Assembly: GCA_964617455.1 (NCBI GenBank)
Contig: CAZTYF010000003.1
Coordinates: 52,037-116,036 of the forward strand
Reading direction: 5' to 3'
Source: Monoglobus sp964617455
GTDB taxonomy: Bacteria > Bacillota > Clostridia > Monoglobales > Monoglobaceae
DNA: 64,000 nt
Made by a program: the position numbers and the translations under genes. Positions 9,298 to 18,352 of this stretch are shown here, piece by piece (position 1 is the first letter of the stretch; every line of letters begins with the position of its first letter). The notes below the pieces were generated by a model. It did not search any database and was not told the DNA's origin. It worked only from the letters and a program-made list of their open reading frames with translations.

Positions 9298-9335
9298 TCC
9301 CCAAGGAGTCGGGCAAGTTGCCCTTACCTTGGGGA
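9298..9335. terminator. Bidirectional terminator between pyrE and the convergent lipoprotein gene
   Basis: TCCCCAAGG (9298-9306) pairs with CCTTGGGGA (9327-9335), with a second perfect stem GGGCAA/TTGCCC inside. On the minus strand the stem is followed by TTTTTAT, a good tail for the lipoprotein transcript; on the plus strand the tail is ATGTTATTTT. Confidence 0.75.
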
Positions 9336-9368
9336 ATGTTATTTTAAAATTTCAATGCCCGCGACGGA

Positions 9369-10169
9369 CTAATCTTCTATGGCAATAAACACATCCGCTC
9401 GGTCGAAGTCTTTGTAGCACACGGAGGGAAGGGTTATATTTTCTCCGGGTCCGATTTCCGGAAGATCGTTTGAGTCAAATCCTACCATTTCGTTGCTTTC
9501 AAAGAATATAACCAAATACTTAAAGTTCTCCGCAAAGTCGTTGCCGTTGTTGGCAACGGTCAGATTGACGCCGCCCTGGGCTCTTGCGGCTCTGGCGTTC
9601 ATATCGCCGAGGAGAACTCCCCGAAGGTTGCTTTCCTCATAGTTGACGGTGCGGACGATGGTCTCCGTGTCGGAGTCCAGTTCAAAGCCCGCAAAACTCC
9701 GATTGCCGCTCTCTATGCCTCTCAAGGTCTTGCTGTCTCTATCCACCGTCTCCCCCCGAGAGTCAAGGCATTCAATTTCCACATCCGCATCCACATCAAA
9801 GGCCGAATCGTTTTCGAACACGAAAAAGGCATATTTTTGACCGTTGTCGTCAAGATAATCATATTCGGTAACATCGATGTCATTGCCAACCTCGGCGGAA
9901 TCAAAGTCTCCGCCTCCCAATGCATCATTGTCTCCCGAGGAGCTTCCGCCCGAGCGTTTCGGGGTGGGAGTGGGCCTTGAGTCGGAGCCGACCTCCCTAT
10001 TGGAATAACCCTCCGAAAGTTCGGATTCATGTATATCTTCAAGAGCCGCGACCCGTTCCTTAAGGCTGTTGAATTCCGATTTTGAAACTCCGCAGCCGCC
10101 GAGGGTCGGCACAAAAACCGCCACCGCCGCCATTGCCGCAATGGTTTTGATAAATCTTCCCGGTTTCAT
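9369..10169 (-). CDS. Lipoprotein of unknown function
   Basis: A 266-residue exported lipoprotein. It begins MKPGRFIKTIAAMAAVAVF and has the lipobox LGGC near residue 23, so the mature protein should be lipid-anchored to the outer face of the membrane. A short coiled-coil stretch (SLKERVAALEDIHESEL) and a Ser/Gly/Pro-rich linker (RPTPTPKRSGGSSSG) lead to a beta-rich C-terminal domain of about 160 residues with FVFENDSAFDVDADVEIECL, which looks like an FxLYD-type or Ig-like module. No enzyme motif is seen. The ATG at 10169 is chosen because GGAGGA lies just before it and the lipobox fits; the frame opens further upstream but without these features. It has its own strong promoter. Confidence 0.75.
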   Translation of the reverse strand: MKPGRFIKTIAAMAAVAVFVPTLGGCGVSKSEFNSLKERVAALEDIHESELSEGYSNREVGSDSRPTPTPKRSGGSSSGDNDALGGGDFDSAEVGNDIDVTEYDYLDDNGQKYAFFVFENDSAFDVDADVEIECLDSRGETVDRDSKTLRGIESGNRSFAGFELDSDTETIVRTVNYEESNLRGVLLGDMNARAARAQGGVNLTVANNGNDFAENFKYLVIFFESNEMVGFDSNDLPEIGPGENITLPSVCYKDFDRADVFIAIED

Positions 10170-10234
10170 AGCATAGTCCTCCGTGCAAATCATATTTGGA
10201 ATTACGGAAATACCGCAAAAAATCAACCAAGGAT

Positions 10235-10263
10235 ATTTTAGCATTATTTAAAAAATTTGTCAA
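10235..10263 (-). promoter_or_regulatory. Promoter of the lipoprotein gene
   Basis: Read on the minus strand: TTGACA (10263-10258), 17 bases, TAAAAT (10240-10235). About 60 bases before the chosen ATG. Confidence 0.75.
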
Positions 10264-10319
10264 GATCTCTCCTGTGCACAAATTATCGGGACATTATCAA
10301 ATTTTATATATTATGACTA

Positions 10320-10347
10320 TTGAAATTTTCCCAAAATATGATAGAAT
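10320..10347 (+). promoter_or_regulatory. Probable promoter of the ddl-murI operon
   Basis: TTGAAA at 10320-10325, a 16-base spacer and TAGAAT at 10342-10347. It is divergent from the lipoprotein promoter, with about 56 bases between the two -35 boxes. Confidence 0.55.
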
Positions 10348-10410
10348 TATACATTAGTGTATGCAGCGCATCGAATAAATTCGAAGCAAAGAGAAGGGAT
10401 GATTGATTTT

Positions 10411-11472
10411 ATGCAAAAGCTCAAAGTCTGTGTGGTGTTCGGCGGAGTATCCGGTGAGCACGATATCAGCAAGATTTCGGCGGCCACGGTTATTGATTTC
10501 TTGGATGAAAGGAAATATGATATATATAAGATTTTTATCGACAAAGCAGGCAATTGGATGTTTTTCGACAGCGACGATATAGAGGCGGACGCCGACGACA
10601 GCTCCCGAAACAGGTTCGATAAGGCCGTGATTTCCCCCTCAAGAGGTGACGGAGGAATACTCAGGTTTGGGGCGGACGGCCGAGTTGAGACAATCAAAAC
10701 GGATGTGGTAATCCCGGTCCTCCACGGAAAAAACGGAGAGGACGGCACGATTCAGGGCCTGCTTGAACTGGCGGGCATACCCTATGTGGGCTCCGGCGTC
10801 CTTGGGAGCGTCTTGTGTATGGACAAGTGTATGGCGAAAATTCTCTTCAAAGAGGCCCGAATTCCCCAGGCGGACTGGATTACCCTTAAAAAAGGGGAAG
10901 ACATTGATACAAGGGAAGTTGAGGAAAAGCTGGGTTATCCCTGCTTCATAAAACCCTCAAATGCAGGCTCCTCCGTGGGAGTCAGCAAAGCCCACAACAG
11001 GGAGGAGCTCCTTGATGGGGTGGAGCTTGCCCTAAGGCATGATTCCAAGGTCCTCATCGAAGAATATATCGACGCTACGGAGACGGAGAGCGCGGTGCTG
11101 GGAAATTCGGCTCCCATTGTGGCTCCGAACATCGGAGAGATAGCGCCGTCCAATGAATTCTATGACTTTGACGCCAAATACAACAGCAGCGATTCCGTTT
11201 TGACCATTCCCGCAAATGTCGACAAAGAAATCGAAAACAGACTCAAGGAATACGCCCTTGCCGCCTATAAAATCTGCGAATGCAAAGGCCTTGCCCGTGT
11301 TGATTTTTTCGTTGACAAAAAGAAGGGCAAAATCCTCCTCAATGAAATCAATACCATGCCCGGCTTTACATCCATAAGTATGTATCCCAAACTTTGGGAG
11401 GAGAGCGGCGTCTCCGGTCCCGAATTATTGGATAAATTAATCGGCCTTGCCATGGGAGATAAGACTCTTTAG
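10411..11472 (+). CDS. ddl: D-alanine--D-alanine ligase
   Basis: A 353-residue ATP-grasp enzyme that joins two D-alanines for the peptidoglycan stem peptide. VVFGGVSGEHDISKISA near the N-terminus and LLNEINTMPGFTSISMYP near the C-terminus are the two family signatures. The omega-loop reads FYDFDAKY, with the tyrosine of the D-Ala-specific type rather than the vancomycin-resistance (EKxxxF) type, so D-Ala-D-Ala is the expected product. The start is either the ATG at 10411 or the one at 10399; GAGAAGGG ends right before 10399, which favours 10411. It is followed after 38 bases by murI, which supplies the D-glutamate for the same pathway. Confidence 0.92.
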   Translation: MQKLKVCVVFGGVSGEHDISKISAATVIDFLDERKYDIYKIFIDKAGNWMFFDSDDIEADADDSSRNRFDKAVISPSRGDGGILRFGADGRVETIKTDVVIPVLHGKNGEDGTIQGLLELAGIPYVGSGVLGSVLCMDKCMAKILFKEARIPQADWITLKKGEDIDTREVEEKLGYPCFIKPSNAGSSVGVSKAHNREELLDGVELALRHDSKVLIEEYIDATETESAVLGNSAPIVAPNIGEIAPSNEFYDFDAKYNSSDSVLTIPANVDKEIENRLKEYALAAYKICECKGLARVDFFVDKKKGKILLNEINTMPGFTSISMYPKLWEESGVSGPELLDKLIGLAMGDKTL

Positions 11473-11510
11473 GCGGCGGCCAAGAAAACCAAATCGAAAG
11501 GACCGGAGCT

Positions 11511-12320
11511 ATGGACAACAGACCAATCGGAATTTTTGACTCGGGTCTCGGAGGGCTCACCTGTGTTCGGGAAGTTATGAATATAATGCCCAATGAGGAT
11601 ATAATATATTTCGGAGACACGGGAAGAGTGCCCTATGGCACCCGAAGTTCCGCGACCATTGTCAAGTATGTCAGGCAGGATATAAATTTCCTCGGCAGCT
11701 TTGATATCAAGTTTATCATAATTGCCTGCGGCACCGCCAGCAGCGCCGCCTTGCCCCATATAGCCACCGAGTATGACACCCATATCATAGGAGTTGTGGG
11801 TGCGGCATCAAAACGGGCGGCAAAGGCCACAAAAAACGGAGTTATAGGCGTTTTGGGGACTCGGGGAACCGTAAACAGCGGCAAATATGAGGAAAGCCTC
11901 AAAAAAATCAATTCGGATTTTAAGGTGATATCCACAGCCTGCCCCATGTTTGTTCCCGTGGTGGAAAACGGATACGCCGACTCGGAAATAGCGGAAATTT
12001 TGGCTCGGGAGTATTTGGAAGACATAGCCGCGGCTAAGGCTGACACCATAATCTTGGGCTGCACCCACTATCCCCTCCTCAAAGAGGTGATACAAAAGGC
12101 GGTGGGTCCGGATGTTACCCTGATTGATTCCGGGGCGGCAGCCGCAGATGAGTCCAAGATTGTCATGGCGTCCCGAGGCCTTTTGTCCGACAGAGAGCGA
12201 AAGGGCAGAGCCAAATACTATGTGAGTGATACGGTGCAAGGTTTTGAGGAGTTGGGGAGCCTGTTTCTGTCCGAAAAAATCGACGGAGAGGTCCTCAAAA
12301 TCGATATAGAAAAATACTGA
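11511..12320 (+). CDS. murI: Glutamate racemase
   Basis: A 269-residue cofactor-independent racemase that makes D-glutamate for peptidoglycan. Both catalytic cysteines are present: IIIACGTASS near residue 74 and ILGCTHYP near residue 184, together with IGIFDSGLGGLT at the N-terminus and GRVPYGTRS near residue 43. The first cysteine motif reads CGT where most racemases have CNT; this is a substitution next to, not of, the catalytic residue. Length is usual. AAAGGACCGGAGCT precedes the ATG. It sits between ddl and a DUF1934 gene in what looks like a single operon running on to argS. Confidence 0.92.
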   Translation: MDNRPIGIFDSGLGGLTCVREVMNIMPNEDIIYFGDTGRVPYGTRSSATIVKYVRQDINFLGSFDIKFIIIACGTASSAALPHIATEYDTHIIGVVGAASKRAAKATKNGVIGVLGTRGTVNSGKYEESLKKINSDFKVISTACPMFVPVVENGYADSEIAEILAREYLEDIAAAKADTIILGCTHYPLLKEVIQKAVGPDVTLIDSGAAAADESKIVMASRGLLSDRERKGRAKYYVSDTVQGFEELGSLFLSEKIDGEVLKIDIEKY

Positions 12321-12366
12321 AGCGGTAACACAAAAGAGCAAAGGCATAATGCCGGGGAGAATGTGT

Positions 12367-12807
12367 ATGAATGACAATGCTTTAATTTCCATATCTTCCA
12401 CTCAGGAAATTGAGGGGGAGAAACAGACTTTCGCCTTGGATACGGGTGGAAAATATGCCATAAGAAACAATAAGGTGTATATAGTATACGACGAGAGTCC
12501 CATAACCGGGTATGAAGATACCACCACCACCATCAAAATCAGCGACGGGGGAGTCAGCGTATCCCGCAAAGGCAGATACACCGCAAAGACGGAATATATA
12601 TGCGGCGAAAAAAGTCTGTGCATATTGAACACCCCTTACGGTCAAATAGGGGCTGCGGTGACCACCGAAAACATAGACTATAAATTCGGCGACAAAGGAG
12701 GAACCCTTAAAATGGAATACCTTTTGGACGCGGACAATCAAACCTTCATAAAAAACAATATGAAAATCAATGTGGAGCTCAAAACCGAGAATTCCCTAAG
12801 GAGATAA
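12367..12807 (+). CDS. DUF1934 (YwiB-like) beta-barrel protein
   Basis: A 146-residue small cytoplasmic protein of the DUF1934 family, whose members have a lipocalin-like beta-barrel and commonly lie directly before argS in Firmicutes, as here (63 bases). It has no signal peptide and no catalytic motif. The visible pattern is a series of alternating strands (KYAIRNNKVYIVYDE, TTIKISDGGVSVSRKG, CILNTPYGQIGAAVTTENI, GTLKMEYLLDAD). I choose the ATG at 12367, seven bases after GGGGAGA; the ATGs at 12349 and 12361 overlap or precede that ribosome site. The function is not known for the family. Confidence 0.8.
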   Translation: MNDNALISISSTQEIEGEKQTFALDTGGKYAIRNNKVYIVYDESPITGYEDTTTTIKISDGGVSVSRKGRYTAKTEYICGEKSLCILNTPYGQIGAAVTTENIDYKFGDKGGTLKMEYLLDADNQTFIKNNMKINVELKTENSLRR

Positions 12808-12870
12808 ATCAATCAACGGAATTTTCGGAGGATATATAAAAGTATCGGGTAAATATAAAGGGGAAATTTT

Positions 12871-14571
12871 ATGAATATAAACAGCGAAATAAAACGGGAC
12901 TTAACCGACAAAATAGCGGCTGCCATAGACAGGGCCATGGAGGAGGGAGCATTGCCCCAATCGGAAATGAGCGAGATACGAGACAAAATAAAATTGGAGG
13001 TTCCCAAGGACAAGGCCCACGGCGATTATGCCTGCAGCGCCCCCATGGTTCTGGCTCGGGATTTCCGCCGCCCTCCCCGAAAAATAGCTGATGAGATTGT
13101 CTCGCGAATCCCCGAGGACAAGGGAGTGGAAAAAATCCAAGTTGCGGGAGCGGGATTTATTAATTTCTATTTGGCTCCCAATCGGTTTTGGGAAACTCTC
13201 CGCCTCATTGAAGAAGAAGGGGAGGACTACGGCAAGATAAACATGGGCAAGGGCCAAAAGGTCATGGTGGAATTTGTCAGTGCAAACCCCACGGGCCCCA
13301 TGCATATGGGAAACGCCCGAGGAGGCGCCTTGGGGGACTGTTTGGCCTCCGTCCTTGAGTATGCGGGCTATGAGGTCACACGGGAGTTCTATATAAACGA
13401 TGCGGGAAATCAAATCGACAAATTCGGCCGTTCTTTGAGCGTTCGGTATATACAGTTGCTCAAAGGGGAGGACGCCGCAGAGTTCCCGGAGGACGGATAC
13501 CAAGGTGAGGACATAATCGAAAGAGCCAAGGAATTTGCGGAAATATACGGGGATAAGTATTTGGATTGCTCCGAAAAAGAGCGGGCGGATGCCTTGGTGG
13601 AATATGCCCTTGAGAAGAATATAGACTCCCTTAAGTCGGATCTTGAAAAGTATCGGATTCACTATGATGTTTGGTTCCCGGAAAGCAGGCTCCACAAGGA
13701 CGGATCGGTTGATGCCGCCATCAAAAGGCTCACCGAAAAGGGATACACCTATGAAGAGGACGGGGCCCTGTGGCTGTATTGTCAAAAGATGGGTCTTGAG
13801 AAAAACGAGGTCCTTGTCCGAAAAAACGGCATACCCACCTATTTCGCCGCAGATATTGCCTATCATATAAACAAGCTGGAAACCCGGGGTTTTGACCGGG
13901 CGATAAATGTTTGGGGCGCCGACCATCACGGTCATGTTGCCCGAATGAAGGGGGCCTTGGCAGCTGCGGGAATCGAGCCCGAAAGACTTGATATCGTGTT
14001 GATGCAGCTGGTGCATCTCACCCAAAAGGGTGAAACCGTCAGAATGTCAAAACGTACGGGAAAGGCCATAAGTCTGACCGACCTTTTGGAAGATGTCAGC
14101 ATAGATGCGGCTCGGTTTTTCTTTAATATGCGCAGCGCAGGCAGCCGTTTGGATTTTGATTTGGATTTGGCCAAAGAGCAGAGCAGCGACAATCCGGTGT
14201 TCTATGTTCAATATGCCCACGCTCGTATTTGCGGCATACTGAGAATTTTAAAAGAAGAGGGCACAATCCCCAAGGCATATTCCGAGATAAATCCGACTCG
14301 GCTCACCCACGAAAGCGAGCTCTCCCTCCTGAAAAAATTGGCGGATTTGCCCAACGAAATCCGGGCCTCCGCAGAGAGTTTGGACCCGTCTCGGATGACT
14401 CGGTATCTTATCGAGCTTGCCAATGAATTCCACGTATTCTACACCGACTGCAGGGTGAATGTGAAGGACGAAGAATTGCGGGACGCCCGAGTCAAGTTGG
14501 TTGATTCCGCAGGCAAAGTCATTGCGGAAGTTTTGAAAATGCTCAAAGTGAGCGCCCCGGAGCGTATGTGA
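12871..14571 (+). CDS. argS: Arginyl-tRNA synthetase
   Basis: A 566-residue class I aminoacyl-tRNA synthetase that charges tRNA-Arg. The order is canonical: the N-terminal Add-1 tRNA-contacting domain (ending near residue 110 with AGAGFINFYL), the HIGH-type motif in VSANPTGPMHMGNARGG (written HMGN here, a common clostridial variant), the KMSKS-type motif VRMSKRTGKAI near residue 390, and the DALR anticodon-binding domain at the C-terminus (SAGKVIAEVLKMLKVSAPERM). Length is typical. AAAGGGGAAATTTT precedes the ATG. No T-box leader is seen upstream, which fits co-transcription with murI and the DUF1934 gene. Confidence 0.95.
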   Translation: MNINSEIKRDLTDKIAAAIDRAMEEGALPQSEMSEIRDKIKLEVPKDKAHGDYACSAPMVLARDFRRPPRKIADEIVSRIPEDKGVEKIQVAGAGFINFYLAPNRFWETLRLIEEEGEDYGKINMGKGQKVMVEFVSANPTGPMHMGNARGGALGDCLASVLEYAGYEVTREFYINDAGNQIDKFGRSLSVRYIQLLKGEDAAEFPEDGYQGEDIIERAKEFAEIYGDKYLDCSEKERADALVEYALEKNIDSLKSDLEKYRIHYDVWFPESRLHKDGSVDAAIKRLTEKGYTYEEDGALWLYCQKMGLEKNEVLVRKNGIPTYFAADIAYHINKLETRGFDRAINVWGADHHGHVARMKGALAAAGIEPERLDIVLMQLVHLTQKGETVRMSKRTGKAISLTDLLEDVSIDAARFFFNMRSAGSRLDFDLDLAKEQSSDNPVFYVQYAHARICGILRILKEEGTIPKAYSEINPTRLTHESELSLLKKLADLPNEIRASAESLDPSRMTRYLIELANEFHVFYTDCRVNVKDEELRDARVKLVDSAGKVIAEVLKMLKVSAPERM

Positions 14572-14695
14572 CGGAGGAATTTGGGAATTTTAGGGAAACC
14601 GAAAAATTAAAAGAAAATTAAAAAAATCTTTAAGAAATGTAAAAGAAGTTTTGAGATAATATAAAGACTGCCAAAAGTTAAACGGAGAAAGTCGT

Positions 14696-15091
14696 ATGAA
14701 AAAACCGATATTCAGACTGTTGCTGTGCATAATATTGCTGTGTTCCTCCCCGGGAATTCGGCCTGTGTTTGCCATGGATTCGGGAAAGCTGATTACCGAG
14801 GTGACGGTGCTTAAGGGCAAACTCTATCTTTCCGACTGGAACGATGATGAGATTATCCTCACCAAAGTGAGGCCGATAAAGTCAGGGGACACGGCAGGCA
14901 CGGCGGCGGCCTCCGCCATTGAATACACGGCGGTGCCCGTTTTCGACAGCAACATATGGGACGGCAGAAACGGCTCCGAATTGGATTTGAGGTCCTTGGC
15001 CTGGTTTTTGGATATGGATGTTCGGATAACGGTGGTGAAGTTGGCTGACGGAACATATCGGGTGGAATCCGTGAAGATTCCCGAGAAGTGA
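14696..15091 (+). CDS. Small secreted protein of unknown function
   Basis: A 131-residue protein with a clear signal peptide (MKKPIFRLLLCIILLCSS, predicted cut after PVFA near residue 26). The mature part of about 105 residues is a mixed beta protein without recognised motifs or cysteines; it contains VTVLKGKLYLSDWNDDEIIL and a C-terminal TYRVESVKIPEK. ACGGAGAAAGTC precedes the start. It ends 27 bases before the S41 peptidase gene on the same strand, so it may be a substrate, inhibitor or partner of that protease (inference from position only). An AT-rich 120-base leader lies between argS and this gene; no clean promoter was found in it. Confidence 0.65.
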   Translation: MKKPIFRLLLCIILLCSSPGIRPVFAMDSGKLITEVTVLKGKLYLSDWNDDEIILTKVRPIKSGDTAGTAAASAIEYTAVPVFDSNIWDGRNGSELDLRSLAWFLDMDVRITVVKLADGTYRVESVKIPEK

Positions 15092-15118
15092 TAAAAAACG
15101 ATATAGGAGATGAAAGTT

Positions 15119-16660
15119 ATGAAGAAAATCAAAAGGTTGGCCATAGGGTTGCTCTCCCTTTGCATAGCCCTCTCGTGCCTTTGCCCGACGGCCTTTGCCG
15201 AAGGGGAGGGGGACGTAACGGAAGGGGCTGTGGCAGAAGAAGGGAAATACAGCGGCGAGTTTATCTCGGAATATGTTGACGAGGTTGTGGAATACTTGTC
15301 CGTATTCGCAAAGGACGGAGTTGCGTCCTCCTCCCTCTACAAGGCGGGGCTCCTTGAAGCCCTGAAAAAAGACCCGGAGCTCTATGACAGCGTTATGACA
15401 GCCATACTTTCATCCATAGATGACTATTCGGTGTTTTATCCCAACTCCGAGGATTTCAGCGAATTTTTGACTCCTTTGGAAGGTACGGTGGGCGGCATCG
15501 GAATCACCATGAACGAAGTGGGAGGCAAACTTGTGGTGGGCTCCATCTATAACGATTCCCCCGCTCAAAGGGCGGGAATATTGCCGGGGGATGTGCTCTA
15601 CAGCGCAGACGGCATAAGCCTGTTCGGCGTATCCATGGAAACGGCCCAAAACCTCATTCGGGGCGAAATCGGGACCTCCGTGGTTGTGGGGGTTGTTAGG
15701 GAGGGCAGCGAGTCCCCTCTGTTTTTCACCATAACCCGGGAAGAAATTGCGGAAAAGCTCTCCGTGGCTCATACGGTCATAGAGGGCACCGATGAGATAG
15801 ACGGCTCCCCCCGTCGGGCCATGTATATAAGGATATACAGTTTTATGGACAATGCATCGGACCAATTCGAAGAGGCCATGAATGAGGCCGACGAAAAGGG
15901 AATAACCGAAATAATCATCGACGTGCGGGACAATGGGGGCGGATACCTGTCTGAGGCCGTGTCCATTGCGAATCGATTTTTGAAAGAGGGGGATATAATA
16001 GTCTCCGAAGACCACAAGGTTGACCTCTATGATGTGGTGTATAAGTCAGACAACAAGTCCGACAAAAAATACGACACCGTTGTCTTGGTGAACGAAAACA
16101 GCGCCAGCTCCTCGGAGATTTTGGCGGCAGCCCTCCAAGACAACAAGGCCGCCATTTTGGTGGGAACCAGAACCTACGGCAAGGGCACGGTTCAGTCCGT
16201 TATGCCCCTAAAAGACGGGGAGGCCATGAAATTCACCTCCGCCTATTACTTGACGCCCTTGGGCACAAATATCGACCAAGTGGGCCTTGAGCCCGACTCC
16301 GTTGTGGAAAACGAATATATCCCCTTTGACTACAGCGGATACGGCAATTTCGACTACGCCGCGGTCTATGAGCAGGGAATGAGCGACCCGAACATTGCCA
16401 AGGCCAAAAGCATTTTGGCGGTGTGGGACAGTTTTTTGGGTGACACAAACGATACTTACTTCGGAGCGGATTTGGCCGATGCAATCCAAAGATTTCAGGC
16501 CCTCCACGGGCTGTTTCCCTACGGAGTTTTGGACCTCACCACCCAGAGGGAGCTGTATAAGGCATTGACGGAAACCAAAGAGGTCGTTGACGAACAGCTC
16601 AACACCGCCATGAGACATTACGGAATAACTCCAATCGAAAACCAAACCGCCAATGAATAA
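15119..16660 (+). CDS. S41-family carboxyl-terminal processing protease with peptidoglycan-binding domain
   Basis: A 513-residue exported serine protease of the CtpA/CtpB type. It starts with a signal peptide or anchor (MKKIKRLAIGLLSLCIAL). After an N-terminal helical region comes a PDZ domain (GTVGGIGITMNEVGGKLVVG onward, about residues 125-205), then the S41 catalytic domain with the serine motif SASSSE near residues 328-333 and the general-base lysine in TYGKGTVQ (K355). The last 90 residues form a PG_binding_1-type repeat (FGADLADAIQRFQALHGLFP), which would hold it at the wall. I start at the ATG at 15119, eight bases after AGGAGA; the ATG at 15110 overlaps that site. Such proteases trim or degrade wall enzymes and signalling proteins. 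Its stop overlaps the next gene. Confidence 0.9.
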   Translation: MKKIKRLAIGLLSLCIALSCLCPTAFAEGEGDVTEGAVAEEGKYSGEFISEYVDEVVEYLSVFAKDGVASSSLYKAGLLEALKKDPELYDSVMTAILSSIDDYSVFYPNSEDFSEFLTPLEGTVGGIGITMNEVGGKLVVGSIYNDSPAQRAGILPGDVLYSADGISLFGVSMETAQNLIRGEIGTSVVVGVVREGSESPLFFTITREEIAEKLSVAHTVIEGTDEIDGSPRRAMYIRIYSFMDNASDQFEEAMNEADEKGITEIIIDVRDNGGGYLSEAVSIANRFLKEGDIIVSEDHKVDLYDVVYKSDNKSDKKYDTVVLVNENSASSSEILAAALQDNKAAILVGTRTYGKGTVQSVMPLKDGEAMKFTSAYYLTPLGTNIDQVGLEPDSVVENEYIPFDYSGYGNFDYAAVYEQGMSDPNIAKAKSILAVWDSFLGDTNDTYFGADLADAIQRFQALHGLFPYGVLDLTTQRELYKALTETKEVVDEQLNTAMRHYGITPIENQTANE

Positions 16661-17528
16661 AACGACGGACGCCCTGATATGGGAGCTCTTCGGAGCGAAA
16701 ATAAAGTCCATGGACCGAGCCTACGGCGGAGACATAAACGACGCCTATGTCCTTGAATTGACAAACGGCGAGCGGGTGTTTATGAAGTCAAATCGGAATG
16801 TGAAGAGGGATTTTTTCGAGACCGAGGCGGCGGGCCTTGATGCCATGGCAAAAACCGAAACTATAGGCACTCCCCGGGTTTTGGGCCTTGGAAGAGACGG
16901 GGACAGGCAGTTCCTGCTCCTTGAGATGATTGAGCCGGGGCGGAAAATCTCGGACTTTTGGGAAACCTTCGGCAGAGAACTTGCTGCCCTTCATGGTGCC
17001 GATACGGAGGATTTTGTGAAAGGCGGAAAATTCGGCTTTTTGATGGATAACTATATCGGCAGCACCCCCCAGACAAACAGCCCCAAAGACGGCTGGATTG
17101 AATTCTTTCGAGACTGCCGCTTATTGCCTCAATTTGAGAGGGCAAAGCGGTATTTCGGCCCGGAAGAGAAAAAGAGGATAGAGACGCTGCTGAATAACCT
17201 TGACAAATTTTTGATCGAGCCCGAATATCCGTCTCTCCTTCACGGAGATTTGTGGTCCGGGAACTTTATGACGGACAGAGATGGCAAGGCCCGATTGATT
17301 GACCCTGCCGTCTATGTTGGCCATAGGGAAGCGGACATTGCCATGACCGAGCTCTTCGGAGGCTTTCACGGTAAGTTTTATAATGCATATCGGGAGGCGG
17401 CGCCTATGGAGCCGGGCTATGAGGATAGAAGGGATCTCTATAATCTCTATCATCTGCTGAATCATTTGAATCTTTTCGGCTCCGGATACCTTCCTTCCGT
17501 ATTGAGAATCGTGAAAAAATACACATAG
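16653..17528 (+). CDS. Fructosamine kinase family protein
   Basis: A 291-residue cytoplasmic kinase of the fructosamine-3-kinase/aminoglycoside phosphotransferase fold. The catalytic loop reads LLHGDLWSGNFM (near residues 194-205) and the metal-binding motif is LIDPAVYVGHREADIAM. The N-terminal lobe has the nucleotide-loop region GGDINDAYVLEL and the conserved lysine in RVFMKSN. Bacterial family members phosphorylate ketoamine sugars or proteins, helping remove glycation products; the precise substrate here is unknown. The ATG at 16653 overlaps the last eight bases of the S41 protease gene, indicating translational coupling. Confidence 0.85.
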   Translation: MNKTTDALIWELFGAKIKSMDRAYGGDINDAYVLELTNGERVFMKSNRNVKRDFFETEAAGLDAMAKTETIGTPRVLGLGRDGDRQFLLLEMIEPGRKISDFWETFGRELAALHGADTEDFVKGGKFGFLMDNYIGSTPQTNSPKDGWIEFFRDCRLLPQFERAKRYFGPEEKKRIETLLNNLDKFLIEPEYPSLLHGDLWSGNFMTDRDGKARLIDPAVYVGHREADIAMTELFGGFHGKFYNAYREAAPMEPGYEDRRDLYNLYHLLNHLNLFGSGYLPSVLRIVKKYT

Positions 17529-17568
17529 CCGCCTTTAAAAGGCCGGGCATGTGCATGGGAAAATCGAA

Positions 17569-18231
17569 ATGAGCAAAAAAGAAACCGCAAAAAGATATCT
17601 GCTGTTGATAATAGGGCTGTTTTTGGCGGCCTTGGGGGTGGCTTTCACTCGCCGCAGCGAGTTGGGAGTGTCCCCCATTTCTTCCGTGCCCAATGTGTTG
17701 AGCTACAAATTCACTTTTTTTACCATGGGCACATGGCTGATTATTTGGAATTGCACCCTGATTGTGGGCCAAATTGTGCTCCTCCGCAGAAAGTTCAGAC
17801 TCATCGAGTTCCTGCAGGTGCCCATTTCTTTTCTGTTCGGATATTTCACCGATTTCGGACTGTGGTGTGTGGGATTTATCCCAAACGGACCCTATCTCGT
17901 GCGGCTGCTCTTGGTGATAACAGGCGTTATGATTTTGGGCCTCGGTATTGCCCTCGCCTTTATCGCGGGAGTGGTTATGAATTCGGGAGAGGCCTTTGTG
18001 AAAGCCGTATCTCAAGTTACGGGCATTGAGTTCGGAAACGTTAAAATCGGATTTGACGTATTTTGCGTTTTATCCGCCGTTATTTTGTCCCTTATTTTCT
18101 TTGATTTCAAAATAGTGGGCGCACGGGAGGGCACGGTTATAACCGCCCTGTTCACCGGAGTCGCCGTAAAATTTTTCACCAAAAGACTCAAAACCCCTCT
18201 TGAGAAACTGTTGGTGAGTTCAAGCAAGTAA
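17569..18231 (+). CDS. YczE/YitT-type integral membrane protein
   Basis: A 220-residue protein with five predicted membrane segments (LLLIIGLFLAALGVAF, then FFTMGTWLIIWNCTLIVGQI, and three more) and a short cytoplasmic C-terminus. The motif FTRRSELGVSPISSVPNVLS just after the first segment is typical of the YczE/YyaS membrane proteins, for which no transport substrate is established. GTG at 17551 and ATG at 17569 are both possible starts; I take 17569 because a GGGA lies eight bases before it and the protein then begins MSKKETAKRY. It follows the kinase gene by 40 bases. Confidence 0.75.
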   Translation: MSKKETAKRYLLLIIGLFLAALGVAFTRRSELGVSPISSVPNVLSYKFTFFTMGTWLIIWNCTLIVGQIVLLRRKFRLIEFLQVPISFLFGYFTDFGLWCVGFIPNGPYLVRLLLVITGVMILGLGIALAFIAGVVMNSGEAFVKAVSQVTGIEFGNVKIGFDVFCVLSAVILSLIFFDFKIVGAREGTVITALFTGVAVKFFTKRLKTPLEKLLVSSSK

Positions 18232-18270
18232 ATTTAAAATACTCGCCTCCCCGGGATTTCAAAATTGATA

Positions 18271-18299
18271 TTGAAAAATTTGGAAATATATGCTATAAT
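18271..18299 (+). promoter_or_regulatory. Promoter of the SLH/FHA/SEDS/PBP operon
   Basis: TTGAAA at 18271-18276, a 17-base spacer and TATAAT at 18294-18299. The leader is about 47 bases and ends with GGAGGA before the ATG at 18353. Confidence 0.75.
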
Positions 18300-18352
18300 C
18301 GGTACGGTGAACCGGATGAATTGTGCGAAAGTTAATTCCGGAGGACGAAAGT

